Counted from the first letter of the stretch, positions 18,605-29,015 are shown. The stretch: DNA of 64,000 nucleotides from Salinibacillus kushneri (GCF_900111405.1 NZ_FOHJ01000002.1:62001-126000); one strand, 5' to 3'. The notes: generated by a model from the sequence alone, not told the origin. Numbers and translations: made by a program.

Positions 18605-19333
18605 ATGATGACTCGAGAAACAAAAGGAGATTTAGTTCTATCTGGAAATAGTGAAACAAGAGGTGGTTCCTTCATAAAGGTTGCAATCAACGGCAATGGA
18701 ACAATAAATGGAGATGTAGAATGTAAAGATTTTGAGTGTAATGGTTCTGCAAAAATAGATGGGGATATCACGTCTCAGTACACTGTCATCAACGGAAGTA
18801 CAAATATACAGGGGAATTTCTCTTCTGATGAGATCAATATACATGGGGATTCAACGATAGAAGGAAATACACTTTTTCGGAGCATGGAAATCAAAGGGCA
18901 TACACGATTGAAGCAATTTTTAAAAGGTGACGACATTTTCCTTGAAGGAATTCTTAAGATAGCTGGTGATTGTGAAGTGGAGAAAGCAGAGTTCAATGGA
19001 GCCTTTACAATTGATGGGTTGCTAAATGCAGATCAAGTTGCGATAACCTTACATGGGAAATCATCCGTGAAAGAAATTGGCGGGGAAATGATCACGGTAA
19101 AAAGAAACCGGTATCCCATTCTTCATTTGGATAAGTTGATTAAAACGTTGAGTAAAGAATTACATGCAAATCTCATTGAAGGTGATGTGGTTAAACTAGA
19201 ATATACTAAGGCGAAAGTTGTCCGTGGAAATACAGTAGAGATTGGTCCTGGGTGTGAGGTTGAATATATAGAGTATAGCAGTAATCTGCAAGTATCGGAG
19301 AAGGCGGTCGTAGATAAATATAAGAAACTATAA
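18605..19333 (+). CDS. bacF: Bactofilin BacF/YhbF-like polymer-forming protein
   Basis: This is the second bactofilin of the operon, 242 residues, with the same beta-helix repeat spacing (GNGTINGDVECKDFECNG, AKIDGDITSQYTVING, STNIQGNFSSDEINIHG). It ends in TKAKVVRGNTVEIGPGCEV, matching its upstream neighbour. ATG 18605 (or 18608) follows GGAGGG, 15 bases after the bacE stop. A terminator at about 19473 closes the operon. The pair probably co-polymerises, as known for the B. subtilis homologues. Confidence 0.87.
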   Translation: MMTRETKGDLVLSGNSETRGGSFIKVAINGNGTINGDVECKDFECNGSAKIDGDITSQYTVINGSTNIQGNFSSDEINIHGDSTIEGNTLFRSMEIKGHTRLKQFLKGDDIFLEGILKIAGDCEVEKAEFNGAFTIDGLLNADQVAITLHGKSSVKEIGGEMITVKRNRYPILHLDKLIKTLSKELHANLIEGDVVKLEYTKAKVVRGNTVEIGPGCEVEYIEYSSNLQVSEKAVVDKYKKL

Positions 19334-19472
19334 TTTATGGAGATTTGGTTAGATTTATGGTTTCCTAGCCAGGCAGCTGTGATAGTCATAAACCTCTTGT
19401 AAGCCATGGATGGATTTATGATTGTACACGGAATTAGGAAGGTTGAAAAAAGATCAAGGTTAATTGTCCATG

Positions 19473-19508
19473 CCTGCTCTCAAAATTTAAGGAGCAGGTT
19501 TTATAATT
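19473..19508 (+). terminator. Terminator of the yhbD-bacE-bacF operon
   Basis: CCTGCTC (19473-19479) pairs with GAGCAGG (19492-19498) and is followed by a T-rich tail. It lies 140 bases after the bacF stop codon. Confidence 0.7.
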
Positions 19509-19680
19509 TTAATTGAAAGAAAAGCCGCTCACACCTACCAAAAGTCCACTCCCATCAAGGCAAGAGCGCCACATACTTCATCCTCCCGATCTTAACGTAT
19601 AAATTCGAGCGTTCTAAAAAATAATAACATCATAATGAACTCTCGGGTTAACCCTGGTTGCAGAAAGGGGTCTTTATGTT

Positions 19681-21195
19681 ATGCTTACTAAATTCTCGAC
19701 TGTATTTAAAATATCGGCAGGGATTATGCTGGTACTGGTGATTCTCGGAGTTGTGTGGCCTAAGGCTTTAGAGAACATCACCACGAATGTGCAAGCTTTT
19801 ATAGCGAGTAAGCTAGGCTGGTACTACCTAATTATTGTTACAATTTTTGTCCTAGTTGCCTTGGTATTCTTAGTCACGCCACTTGGTAAAATTAAATTAG
19901 GAAAGCAAGGGGAAAAACCCGAGTTTTCCAGACCGAGCTGGATTGCGATGCTTTTCAGTGCAGGGATGGGAATTGGTCTTGTGTTCTGGGGAACGGCTGA
20001 GCCAATCAGTCACTACGCCGTTAGTTCACCGACCTTGGAAACTGGAACTGATCAAGCTATAAAGGACGCGCTGCGTTTCACCTATTTCCACTGGGGAATT
20101 CACGCCTGGGCGATTTATGGAATAGTAGCTCTGGTTTTAGCCTATTTCAATTACAGACATGACAAGCCAGGTCTTATTAGTGCAACTTTGGAACCTGTTA
20201 TTGGCGATGCAGCAAGAGGAACGTCAGGAAAAGTAATCGATATTTTCGCTGTTATCGCGACTGTTATTGGGGTTGCAACTACTCTTGGTTTTGGTGCGGT
20301 TCAAATCAATGGTGGATTGGCTTTTTTGTTCGATATTCCGAGTAACTTTTTCATACAATTAATTATTATCGTTATTGTAACGGTTCTTTTTATGATCTCT
20401 GCCTGGACGGGATTAGGGAAAGGTATCAAAATTTTGAGTAATGCTAACATGGGATTAGCAGGTCTTCTATTTCTTCTCATTTTCATTTTGGGGCCAACCT
20501 TATTTATCTTAAATCTTTTTACAAACTCCATTGGCTCTTATATACAACACTTACCGCAGATGAGTTTTCGTATAGCGCCATTGAATGAAGAAACGCGTGA
20601 GTGGATTAAATCATGGACGATTTTCTACTGGGCTTGGTGGATTGCATGGTCTCCTTTTGTGGGGATTTTTATTGCTCGTGTTTCAAAAGGACGTTCCATA
20701 CGGGAATTTGTCTTTACGGTTTTAATCGTTCCATCCATTGTGGGTTTCCTATGGTTTGCTACATTTGGTGGAACAGCGATTCATCTTGAGCACACAGGTG
20801 TAGCCGAGATATCGAAACTAGCAACTGAAGAGTCACTATTCGGTGTGTTTTCGGAATTCCCATTAGGGTTAGTTGCATCTATTGTAGCCATTTTGCTCAT
20901 TAGTACATTCTTTATCACATCCGCCGATTCTGGAACATTTGTGTTGGGATTAATGACAACCGGCGGTACAGGTGATCCAGGGAAAACGGTAAAATTGACA
21001 TGGGGTGTGCTTCTTTCTGCTACCGCACTAGCTCTTCTCTACACGGGAGGACTCCAAGCTTTACAAAATACCATGATAATAGCTGCGTTACCGTTCTCTG
21101 TCATCATGTTCTTTATGTGTATTAGCTTCATTAAGTCAATTTATAAAGAAGGAAAAGAACTGGGAATCGGCAAGATTAAGCAGAAGAAAAATTGA
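19681..21195 (+). CDS. BCCT family glycine betaine/choline-type transporter (OpuD/BetL-like)
   Basis: This is a sodium-coupled importer for compatible solutes in the cytoplasmic membrane. The 504-residue protein has twelve hydrophobic segments. The family core is clear: GMGIGLVFWGTAEPISHY (about 100-117), the fourth-helix YFHWGIHAWAIYG and the aromatic box segment FYWAWWIAWSPFVGIFIARV (about 315-334), with the RVSKGRSIREF loop after it. ATG 19681 follows AAAGGGG with spacing 10. It is monocistronic; a palindrome GGGTTAACCC (19645-19654) lies in the leader. The transporter fits a salt-adapted organism. Confidence 0.93.
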   Translation: MLTKFSTVFKISAGIMLVLVILGVVWPKALENITTNVQAFIASKLGWYYLIIVTIFVLVALVFLVTPLGKIKLGKQGEKPEFSRPSWIAMLFSAGMGIGLVFWGTAEPISHYAVSSPTLETGTDQAIKDALRFTYFHWGIHAWAIYGIVALVLAYFNYRHDKPGLISATLEPVIGDAARGTSGKVIDIFAVIATVIGVATTLGFGAVQINGGLAFLFDIPSNFFIQLIIIVIVTVLFMISAWTGLGKGIKILSNANMGLAGLLFLLIFILGPTLFILNLFTNSIGSYIQHLPQMSFRIAPLNEETREWIKSWTIFYWAWWIAWSPFVGIFIARVSKGRSIREFVFTVLIVPSIVGFLWFATFGGTAIHLEHTGVAEISKLATEESLFGVFSEFPLGLVASIVAILLISTFFITSADSGTFVLGLMTTGGTGDPGKTVKLTWGVLLSATALALLYTGGLQALQNTMIIAALPFSVIMFFMCISFIKSIYKEGKELGIGKIKQKKN

Positions 21196-21344
21196 TGTAG
21201 CAGCCATTATCGGCTTATGATTGACAATAAATGAAAGTTTTATATTCTTTCACTTGTTTATTTGAAGGAGTCGAGGAATAGTTGGGAGTGGGCTGCAGTT
21301 AATGATTCATAAGAGTGTTCACAAAAAGATAATGTTACAAACAG

Positions 21345-21378
21345 GGGCGTTAACCAAAAAAGGTTAATGCTCTTTTTT
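21345..21378 (+). terminator. Terminator downstream of the BCCT gene
   Basis: GCGTTAACC and GGTTAATGC flank a six-A loop and are followed by TCTTTTTT. It lies about 150 bases after the BCCT stop codon and just before the damaged HEAT-repeat gene. Confidence 0.75.
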
Positions 21379-21423
21379 GTTGAAGTAAATGTATATCCGA
21401 TATCATTGTGGGGTGAACATTGT

Positions 21424-22265
21424 ATGAATAATAGTAATGAGGTTTTAGAAACATTTTTAAACGATCTTTTAAATCATCATTTCATAAAAGCAATCGAAAC
21501 TCTAAAAAAATTGGGAACGGGATCTCGTAATACCCCAAAAACGCCTGTGAAAAGGAAAGCGATTAATTATGTTATTTCTAATGTGAAAGACCAAATACGG
21601 TTAAAGGATATTGCAATACAACTTGCAATGGTTAAAGATGTTACAGGTAGGGAAATTGCAACATCATTACTTTCTACGGTTTATCATGAAGATCCTTCCC
21701 AGACTTCCAACATACTTAGGACACTTGCCAATGATGAAAATTGGGAAGTTAGAGAATGGGCTGCTGGTGCTTGTGGTCATGTACTTACTAATCATTTTGA
21801 TCAATTTTATAAGGATATAAGGAATTGGACAAATGATCATTCGGGAAATGTCAGGAGGGCAGCTGTTCTAGCTGCAATGTATGCGGAAAACGAAGAAAAG
21901 AGGAATTCGGTGAACCGTTATTAGATATTGTAGAGTTATTGTTAACTGACAGAGATCCTTATGTGAAGAAAAACCTGGGGCAATTTGCAATTGGGGATGG
22001 TCTACTTCGATATTACCCAGATAAAGTATTAGGTAGATTAAATAAGTGGATAGTGATAAATGATGAAAATGCAAGGTGGAATTTAGCCAAGATTTTCTCG
22101 TCTGCTGAGGGAATGAAGTATATCGTTCGTGCAGAAGGAATAATAATAACACTTCTAAATGATGAGCGGTATAAGGTAAAAAAAGCAATCCATTCAAATT
22201 TAAATAAAGTTAGAAAGAAAGAACCTGAATTGTTTGGTAAATTGGCTATTAAAATGGACTCTTAA
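21424..22265 (+). pseudogene. HEAT-repeat protein (DNA-alkylation-repeat-like), frameshifted
   Basis: The first frame (21424-21924, 166 residues) and a second frame (to 22265) together encode one alpha-helical repeat protein of about 280 residues. Repeat signatures are NDENWEVREWAAGACGHV, HSGNVRRAAVLAAMYA, and after the break DRDPYVKKNLGQFAIGDGL and ERYKVKKAIHSNLNKV. At about 21901-21903 the run AGAGGAATTC lacks one G; adding it gives EEKREFGEPLLDIVELL in one frame. The pattern resembles AlkD-like HEAT proteins, but the glycosylase residues cannot be judged. The interruption is a single-base loss in a short G run and could be an assembly error. Confidence 0.7.
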
Positions 22266-22431
22266 CAGGAGTTAAAAAAGTAAGATGTCCTTCCTATGAG
22301 GCAGGTTTATCGGATAATGTCAGGATATTTCGTCTCGGTGGGAATTTGGGGGCGAGGGAGCGAATGGTGAATAAACCAATTTTAATATTTTGTGTGATTT
22401 TACAGGGATTTTTAAATTGGTGGTATAAAAA

Positions 22432-22694
22432 ATGTATAGCGAAAAGGCAATTCCAGATTTATCGCCACAGCCATTTGTCGAGTGGTTCTTCAATATTGTA
22501 TTAGGTGTACCATTTGTAGCGATGTTAATTTGGTCAATTATAAATCCAAAAGAAAGCTATTTGTTTGGAATGCGTTGGATGTTTAAAAAGGAACCAGATA
22601 TCTATGAAAAAATGAGTTTTTTTGGATTCGCCTTTCCTCATCCTTTATTTTGATTATCATATTCATATCTTTTATTGACAAGATCATTCGTTGA
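22432..22694 (+). pseudogene. Small two-span membrane protein (DUF6199-like), frameshifted in a T run
   Basis: The first frame gives MYSEKAIPDLSPQPFVEW, a membrane span (FNIVLGVPFVAMLIWSII) and a charged loop (MRWMFKKEPDIYE), then hits a run of seven T at 22617-22623. With eight T the frame continues as [21 protein letters not shown], a second membrane span, to a TGA at 22692. The two-span layout with a DUF6199-like loop supports this as the original form. Function unknown. Confidence 0.5.
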
Positions 22695-22770
22695 ATTAGA
22701 ATGGAATAAGCAAAATTATAGAAAATACTTACTTAAAATACTTACTTAGATTACATTGGGAGTGGAAACA

Positions 22771-23004
22771 ATGAATGCAATTATTACTTTACTATTACTA
22801 TTCATTTTAGTCGGTTACTTAATTTCTTTGATCGTCAGTGGAAAAGATACATCAGGGCTAAAATTTATGCTACTTGGATTAAGTTTCATTTTAGTTGGTG
22901 GAATTATTGCTGTTGATGATAACTCAGATTTAGGTGGCCTTGAATACTTATTCGTATTTGTAGGTCTACTATTTTCAGTTGTAGGTTTTGGGAAAAAGAA
23001 TTAA
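22771..23004 (+). CDS. Small hydrophobic membrane protein (77 residues)
   Basis: Three hydrophobic segments fill the protein (MNAIITLLLLFILVGYLISL, then LKFMLLGLSFILVGGIIAV, then LEYLFVFVGLLFSVVGFG), separated by short polar loops. The ATG at 22771 is preceded by GGGAGTGG. I do not recognise a family. It lies 76 bases after the frameshifted two-span gene and could share its transcript. Coding is likely given the ribosome site and the hydrophobic periodicity. Confidence 0.6.
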   Translation: MNAIITLLLLFILVGYLISLIVSGKDTSGLKFMLLGLSFILVGGIIAVDDNSDLGGLEYLFVFVGLLFSVVGFGKKN

Positions 23005-23268
23005 ACAATGTTATATATTATATATTGGTTTGTATTTCAGAAACAGGCAGGAATTTTTTAAGTTGGAAGAGTAGTAAAATAGCAAATTTAATATCTTATG
23101 AGAAGTTTTTCATCAATTACATATAATTTATTTGTATATATCGGCGAATTTTGTCTTGGGATACTTCAATAAACCTTTATGTTTCCCCTACCTAGCATAG
23201 GTACTCACCTATGGTTTAAAAATGAATATCTTATTGTTAAAACCAATAAAACTACGGGGGAATCATTT

Positions 23269-24007
23269 ATGGGATACTTTGTTCCTGTAGAGCCTGGTGT
23301 GAAGTTATACGCCCAGAGGCTAAAAAGTCGATTGTATTTTTACATGGCTGGCCGTTAAACCATAAACAGTTTGACTATCAGTTTAACGTTCTACCTGCTA
23401 TGGGTTATCGCTGTAATTGCAATCGACTGGAGAGGGTTTGGAAATGCGGATAAACCAATAAGTGGCTATACTTTTAACAGACTTGCCGATGATATCCGAG
23501 CAGTAGTTAGTACACTTCAATTGAACAATTTTACTCTGGTTGGTCACTCTACCGGCGGGGCTATCGCGATTCGATATATGTCTCGTCACAATGGTATTGG
23601 AGTCTCAAACCTTGTATTAATTGATGCGGCTGTCCCAACTGGATTTACGAAAGAAACGGCTAATTAACTTCTTACGGAAACTCTAAAGGACCGCCCGAAG
23701 ATGATGCAGGGAGTAACCGATACCTTTTTCTTTCAGTATATTACGAAACCATTTTCGGACTGGTTTTTGCAAATGGGATTACAGGCAGCAAGTTGGTCAA
23801 CAGCAGCTATTATTATTACATTAGGAGATGAGACGCTAGATGTGGATCTTCCAAAAGTGAATGCCCCTACTTATTCCATTTGCACAGGCTCACGAGGTAA
23901 ACCAAAAAATAAGAAATTCACAGCTAGTCCCGTTTCAATATAGTGGTCATGGCCCTTTCTGGGAAAAACGTGACAGGTTTAACCAACTATTAACACAATT
24001 TATTTAG
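23269..24007 (+). pseudogene. Alpha/beta hydrolase, broken by several lesions
   Basis: A hydrolase of about 260 residues can be pieced together across three frames. It starts MGYFVPVEPGVKLY, then in the next frame SIVFLHGWPLNHKQFDYQF; an extra A near 23412-23417 shifts into IAIDWRGFGNADKP and the nucleophile motif GHSTGG. A TAA at 23665-23667 stands where the frame otherwise continues (TAN-stop-LLTETLKDRP). A further shift near 23870 leads to the C-terminal YSGHGPFWEKRDRFNQLL with the catalytic His, ending at 24007. At least three lesions plus apparent loss of several codons mark this as true decay. Confidence 0.8.
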
Positions 24008-24408
24008 TTGACAAGTAATAACTGGATAAAAAGGATGAAGTCTAATAAAATTTATCATGTAAACATCAGATGAGTTTATTTATCAAGTAATCTCATTTGA
24101 AAATGTACAATGGAGTTAATTAAATAGAGTAAGTCCATAAAAGTCCATCTATCACTGTCAAAAAGAAAATCCAAAAGCTACTCTGAGTCTTAGATTTGGA
24201 CTTTGTGGGTTCTTAGGCATTGTGATTAAATATACTCAGCAATGAAGATTGCCTTGAATTTAAAATTTTTTATTGCATGAAAAAACGCTTAGATACGAAT
24301 TATGTATCTAAGCGCCAGTTCAATTTCTTCGTAAAAATGATGCTGATTGTACATTATACAGTAAAATGAGCAATTTTCTTTTCCTATACTGCTTTAGTTA
24401 ATGAGGTT
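24008..24408. other. 401-base gap downstream of mvaS
   Basis: No gene is visible. It contains the minus-strand mvaS terminator (24279-24314) and a weaker AAATCC...GGATTT-like dyad near 24168-24200. Confidence 0.4.
24279..24314 (-). terminator. Terminator of mvaS
   Basis: On the minus strand CGCTTAGATAC and GTATCTAAGCG (24314 back to 24286) form a perfect 11-bp stem followed by TTTTTTC. Confidence 0.85.
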
Positions 24409-25581
24409 TCACCTATTTTTATTCACATAGTGACGACTATGATTTTCAATACCACCGAGACAAATAACAGCAGGATCCTCTTCAACTGGTAACGTTACGC
24501 TTGAACCGTCTGTTGGCAAGCCTTCTTGGAAAATATCCTCATATTCTGCAACACTTAATGCTTTACGTTCTTCAAGTAATTTCTGATGTTGGGCTGTTTT
24601 TAATACCTCTTTGTAGCCTGGTTGTAAAATCCCCGAGAAGAATTCACCAACGGCCCCTGATCCATAGCTATATAGTCCAATTCTGGCACCCGGTTCGATG
24701 TCCGTGTTTAATTCTAGCAAGGAGATAAGACTTAAATATAAAGCTCCTGTATATATATTGCCAACCAGTTTATTATACGTTTTGCTGATTTCATAACGGT
24801 CCATTAATCTGTCCTGATCGGAGTTGGTTTCTTCGTCAAAAATCGATTTTAAAGCCTTAAGGCCCATTTTTGTATAAGGCATGTGGAAGCAGATTGCATC
24901 GAAATCAGCTAATCCCATTTCTGTTTTTGTTTGATATTGCCCCCATACATTCTGGAAAAAGGAGATATATTTCTCATTGGAAAACTTCCCGTCTACAAAA
25001 GCAACATCAGAATAATTCGGACGCCAGAAATCCATGATGTCTTCTGTGTGGTATACACTTGGCTCATCGATAGTCATAATGCGCGGGTTTGCACTGATGA
25101 TCATCGCCACAGCACCAGCACCCTGAGTTACTTCACCACCAGTATTCAGACCATAGCGGGAAATATCGGAACCAAGTACCAGTACCTTGCTTTCAGGATG
25201 TAAAGCAATATGACCTTTTGCCATTTGGATACCGGCAGTCGCTCCGAAGCAGGCTTCTTTCACTTCTACTGAGCGGGCGTTCGGGTTTAGACCTAATAGG
25301 CGATGTACATAAATTGCAGCAGCCTTTGATTGGTCGATACCAGATTCAGTGGCAAAAATAACATAATCAATCTGTTGTTTATCCTCGTCTGTTAAAATTT
25401 CTAATGCTGCGTTGGCCGCTAAAGTGACGGCATCTTGAGTAATGGGGGGAACTGCCATTCTTTCCTGTCCAATTCCAATTGTAAATTTGGCTGGATCAAC
25501 GTCTCTAGCTTCAGCCAGCTCGTTCATATCTATATACATTTGGGGTGTATAAAATCCTATTTTATCAATTCCTATTTGCAA
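24409..25581 (-). CDS. mvaS: Hydroxymethylglutaryl-CoA synthase
   Basis: It condenses acetyl-CoA with acetoacetyl-CoA to HMG-CoA, the committed step toward mevalonate. With the TTG start at 25581 the protein has 390 residues. The catalytic residues then fall at the numbers known for the staphylococcal enzyme: Glu79 (FATESGID), Cys111 (KEACFGATAG) and His233 (CFHMPYTKMG). The TTG is preceded by AGGTGGG with spacing 7 and gives the family start MQIGIDKIGFYTP; a GTG at 25593 is in frame but sits inside the ribosome site. It is divergent from a thiolase gene that supplies acetoacetyl-CoA. Confidence 0.96.
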   Translation of the reverse strand: MQIGIDKIGFYTPQMYIDMNELAEARDVDPAKFTIGIGQERMAVPPITQDAVTLAANAALEILTDEDKQQIDYVIFATESGIDQSKAAAIYVHRLLGLNPNARSVEVKEACFGATAGIQMAKGHIALHPESKVLVLGSDISRYGLNTGGEVTQGAGAVAMIISANPRIMTIDEPSVYHTEDIMDFWRPNYSDVAFVDGKFSNEKYISFFQNVWGQYQTKTEMGLADFDAICFHMPYTKMGLKALKSIFDEETNSDQDRLMDRYEISKTYNKLVGNIYTGALYLSLISLLELNTDIEPGARIGLYSYGSGAVGEFFSGILQPGYKEVLKTAQHQKLLEERKALSVAEYEDIFQEGLPTDGSSVTLPVEEDPAVICLGGIENHSRHYVNKNR

Positions 25582-25647
25582 ATCTAGTCCCACCTTTTTT
25601 ATTTTTATTAATTTAAGTAAGAGAATGTAGCTGAAATTTAAAATTTT

Positions 25648-25659
25648 GTTACATGTAAC
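25648..25659. promoter_or_regulatory. Perfect palindrome between mvaS and the thiolase gene
   Basis: GTTACATGTAAC is a 12-base perfect palindrome in the 255-base divergent intergenic region. Its position would allow one regulator to act on both promoters. No regulator can be named. Confidence 0.35.
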
Positions 25660-25782
25660 TTCGTATCATCCATGATATAATCATGTAAACGACTACAAAT
25701 AAAACTATAATACTTGTTTAGACGATAGTAAATGAAAAACACAAGGTAATTTCATATTTTTGAGATTTTTTCTCTGTTTATA

Positions 25783-25810
25783 TTGAAATAGATTTAATCT
25801 TTTCTATTAT
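25783..25810 (+). promoter_or_regulatory. Predicted sigma-A promoter of the thiolase-fbp unit
   Basis: TTGAAA (25783-25788) and TATTAT (25805-25810) are 16 bases apart, 26 bases before the ATG at 25837. Confidence 0.5.
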
Positions 25811-25836
25811 ATCAAAAGTAAAGGACTGAGCATAAA

Positions 25837-27012
25837 ATGGAAGAAGTTGTTATTGTTGGTGCTGCCCGTACGCCAATCGGAACATTCGGGGGCAGTTTGA
25901 AAAATATATCGGCGATCACTCTTGGAAAAACAGCACTTCAGGAGGCCATGCAACGAGCAAACCTCTCACCTGATGAGGTAAATCGTGTGATTTTCGGCCA
26001 TGTATTACAGGCGGGTGTTGGGCAAAACTCGGCGCGACAAATCGCTATTCATTCCGGTATTCCTTATGAAGTGCCGGCGATGACCATTAATGAAGTATGC
26101 GGTTCAGGATTAAAATCCGTTATCCTAGGTGCTCAAGCCATCCAATTAGGGGAAGCTGATGTCGTCGCTGTAGGTGGAACGGAAAATATGTCCCAGGCTC
26201 CATATCTATCGCCGAATCATCGCTTTGGCCAAAAAATGGGGGATACTCATATGGTTGATAGTATGGTGAAGGATGGCCTGACCGATGCTTTTGAAAACGT
26301 CCATATGGGCGTAACAGCTGAAAAAGTTGCCGAAGAATATTGTGTCTCCCGTGAGGAACAGGATCAATTTGCCCTTGAGTCACAGAAAAAGGCAGCTTTT
26401 GCACAGAATAATGGTAGATTCAAAGAGGAAATCGTTCCGGTAAAAGTGAAAACGAGAAAAGGGGAAAAACTTGTTTCTGATGATGAACATATCCGTCCTG
26501 ATGCAAGTTTAGAAAGCTTAGCCAAACTAAAACCTGCTTTTGTAGAAGATGGTACAGTGACAGCTGGGAATTCTTCAGGAATTAATGATGGAGCTGCCAG
26601 TCTGATTTTGATGAAAAAATCAATGGCTGATGAAAGAAAGATTCCTTACTTAGGGATGATCAATGGATATGCGGAAATAGGGATAGACCCTTCGATTATG
26701 GGGTATGCCCCTTACTACTCCTTACAAAAACTTTTTGATAAAACAGGTGTGGATGCAACGGAAATAGATTTGTTTGAGTTAAATGAAGCCTTTGCCTCTC
26801 AGAGCATTGCCGTTACAAGAGACTTAGGGCTTAATAGGGAAAAGGTCAATGTAAACGGTGGCGCCATTGCTTTGGGTCATCCAATCGGGGCAAGCGGGGC
26901 AAGAATTCTGGTTACACTCTTATACGAAATGCAAAAACAGGATGTTCATAGGGGAGTCGCTTCCTTATGTGTCGGTGGAGGGATTGGCATTTCCATGCAG
27001 ATAAATAGATAG
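25837..27012 (+). CDS. Acetyl-CoA C-acetyltransferase (thiolase)
   Basis: It joins two acetyl-CoA to acetoacetyl-CoA or runs the reverse. The 391-residue protein has the full thiolase set: Cys88 ([10 protein letters not shown]), His near 348 in [12 protein letters not shown] and Cys near 378 in SLCVGGG, plus [10 protein letters not shown] and [10 protein letters not shown]. The ATG follows AAAGGA. The gene is divergent from mvaS, which points to the mevalonate route as its main job, although a role in hydroxybutyrate use (compare the operon at 54-59 kb) is possible. fbp begins about 50 bases downstream. Confidence 0.95.
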   Translation: MEEVVIVGAARTPIGTFGGSLKNISAITLGKTALQEAMQRANLSPDEVNRVIFGHVLQAGVGQNSARQIAIHSGIPYEVPAMTINEVCGSGLKSVILGAQAIQLGEADVVAVGGTENMSQAPYLSPNHRFGQKMGDTHMVDSMVKDGLTDAFENVHMGVTAEKVAEEYCVSREEQDQFALESQKKAAFAQNNGRFKEEIVPVKVKTRKGEKLVSDDEHIRPDASLESLAKLKPAFVEDGTVTAGNSSGINDGAASLILMKKSMADERKIPYLGMINGYAEIGIDPSIMGYAPYYSLQKLFDKTGVDATEIDLFELNEAFASQSIAVTRDLGLNREKVNVNGGAIALGHPIGASGARILVTLLYEMQKQDVHRGVASLCVGGGIGISMQINR

Positions 27013-27061
27013 GACAGGGGAGTTGCCCCTCTGTTCCGCCTATGACAAAGGGAAAAAGGGG

Positions 27062-29002
27062 ATGCGATTATTGGACAAAAAATTTTTAGATTTATTAGCG
27101 CAAAGATATGATAGTGAAGAGAAAGTCGTTACGGAAATTATCAATCTTGAAGCCATCCTTAATCTGCCAAAGGGAACCGAACACTTTGTTAGTGATTTAC
27201 ACGGGGAGTATCAGGCCTTTCAGCATGTGTTAAGAAATGGTTCAGGCAAAGTAAAAGAGAAAATCAGAGGCCTTTTTAATGATCGATTAGCTGAGGAAGA
27301 AATCAATGAAATGGCGACTTTAGTCTATTATCCTGAAGAGAAATTACAGTTAATGAAAAATAATTTTGATAATAAACAGGAATTAAACGAATGGTATACG
27401 GAAACCATTAAGCATTTGATTGAATTGATTGCCTATGCCTCATCGAAATATACCCGGTCAAAAGTGCGAAAGGCATTGCCTCAGCAGTTTGTTTATATAA
27501 TTGAAGAGCTTTTATACAAGACAGATGAATTTACCAATAAGAAACGGTATTATACTAAAATTATTCAGGAGATTATTTCCCTGGCTCAGGCTGATAAGCT
27601 CATAACCGGTCTTGCTTACACAACACAGCAATTAGTTGTTGACCATCTTCATGTCGTGGGGGACATTTATGACCGGGGACCGGAGCCTGACAAAATTATG
27701 GATACACTGATTAACTATCATTCTGTTGATATTCAATGGGGCAATCACGATGTCCTCTGGCTAGGTGCTTTTGCGGGATCCGAGGTTTGTCTGGCGAATA
27801 TTATTCGGATCTGTGCACGCTATGATAATTTGGATATTATAGAAGATGTGTATGGCATCAATCTTAGACCCCTTCTCAATCTTGCGGAAAAATACTATGA
27901 CGATAATCCTGCTTTTAGACCAAAGCGGCAATCCGACAAAAGGCTATCTGAATCCGAGCAGCTGCAAATTACGAAAATTCATCAAGCCATAGCGATGATT
28001 CAGTTCAAACTGGAAATGCCGATTATCAAAAGACGTCCGTATTTTAATATGTCCGAAAGACTGTTGCTGGAAAAAATCGATTATGACCAAAACGAAATCA
28101 CGATTCATGGGCATACGTACCCGCTGGAAAATACCTGCTTTGCTACGGTTAATCCCGAACAGCCTGACCAATTATTAGAGGAAGAGAAGCAGGTGATGGA
28201 TCGACTCTTATTTTCTGTCCAGCATTCGGAAAAGTTAGCGAGACATATGAATTTTCTCATGAAAAAAGGGAATCTTTATTTGAAGTATAATGGGAACTTG
28301 CTAATACATGGCTGTATCCCTGTTGATCAAAAAGGAAATATGGAGAACATGCGTATTGAAAATCAAACTTACGCAGGGCGGGAATTGCTGGATATCTTTG
28401 AACACTATTTACGCGAGGCTTTTGCCCACCCTGAAGTGACCGATGACCTTGCAACGGATATGGTCTGGTATTTATGGACAGGAGAATATTCCTCCCTCTT
28501 TGGGAAAAGGGAAATGACCACTTTTGAGAGATATTTTATTCAAGACAAAGCAACGCATAAAGAGCGAAAGAATCCATACTATTATTTACGTGAAAATGAG
28601 GAAATGTGCCGTAAAATTTTAGTTGAGTTCGGTCTTAATCCTGAGCAGGGGCATATCATCAATGGCCATACCCCTGTAAAAGAGATTGACGGAGAAAATC
28701 CGATTAAAGCGAACGGAAAGATGATTGTCATTGATGGAGGCTTTTCAAAAGCTTATCAATCGACAACAGGAATTGCCGGATATACATTATTGTATAATTC
28801 CTACGGGATGCAGCTCGTTGCCCACAAACATTTCCATTCAAAAGAAGCTGTGCTGCAAGATGGCACGGACGTATTATCGGTAAGAAGACTGGTGGATAAA
28901 GAAGTAGAAAGAAAAAAGGTATTAGAAACGAATACCGGAGAGGAGTTATTACAGGAAATTTCGATTTTGAAGAGTCTGATGGAATATCGCTATATGAATT
29001 GA
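27062..29002 (+). CDS. fbp: Fructose-1,6-bisphosphatase class III
   Basis: This is the gluconeogenic phosphatase typical of Firmicutes, unrelated to class I and II enzymes. The 646-residue protein follows the B. subtilis Fbp sequence closely. It has the metallophosphatase motifs [12 protein letters not shown] (about 47), [13 protein letters not shown] (about 195) and WGNHDVLW, and the C-terminal [12 protein letters not shown] and [20 protein letters not shown] use ATG 27062 with AAAGGGAAAAAGGGG before it; the frame opens at 27023 but runs through the intergenic spacer, and a TTG at 27071 is an alternative. It probably shares the thiolase transcript. Confidence 0.95.
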   Translation: MRLLDKKFLDLLAQRYDSEEKVVTEIINLEAILNLPKGTEHFVSDLHGEYQAFQHVLRNGSGKVKEKIRGLFNDRLAEEEINEMATLVYYPEEKLQLMKNNFDNKQELNEWYTETIKHLIELIAYASSKYTRSKVRKALPQQFVYIIEELLYKTDEFTNKKRYYTKIIQEIISLAQADKLITGLAYTTQQLVVDHLHVVGDIYDRGPEPDKIMDTLINYHSVDIQWGNHDVLWLGAFAGSEVCLANIIRICARYDNLDIIEDVYGINLRPLLNLAEKYYDDNPAFRPKRQSDKRLSESEQLQITKIHQAIAMIQFKLEMPIIKRRPYFNMSERLLLEKIDYDQNEITIHGHTYPLENTCFATVNPEQPDQLLEEEKQVMDRLLFSVQHSEKLARHMNFLMKKGNLYLKYNGNLLIHGCIPVDQKGNMENMRIENQTYAGRELLDIFEHYLREAFAHPEVTDDLATDMVWYLWTGEYSSLFGKREMTTFERYFIQDKATHKERKNPYYYLRENEEMCRKILVEFGLNPEQGHIINGHTPVKEIDGENPIKANGKMIVIDGGFSKAYQSTTGIAGYTLLYNSYGMQLVAHKHFHSKEAVLQDGTDVLSVRRLVDKEVERKKVLETNTGEELLQEISILKSLMEYRYMN

Positions 29003-29015
29003 GCCGATCAATAAG

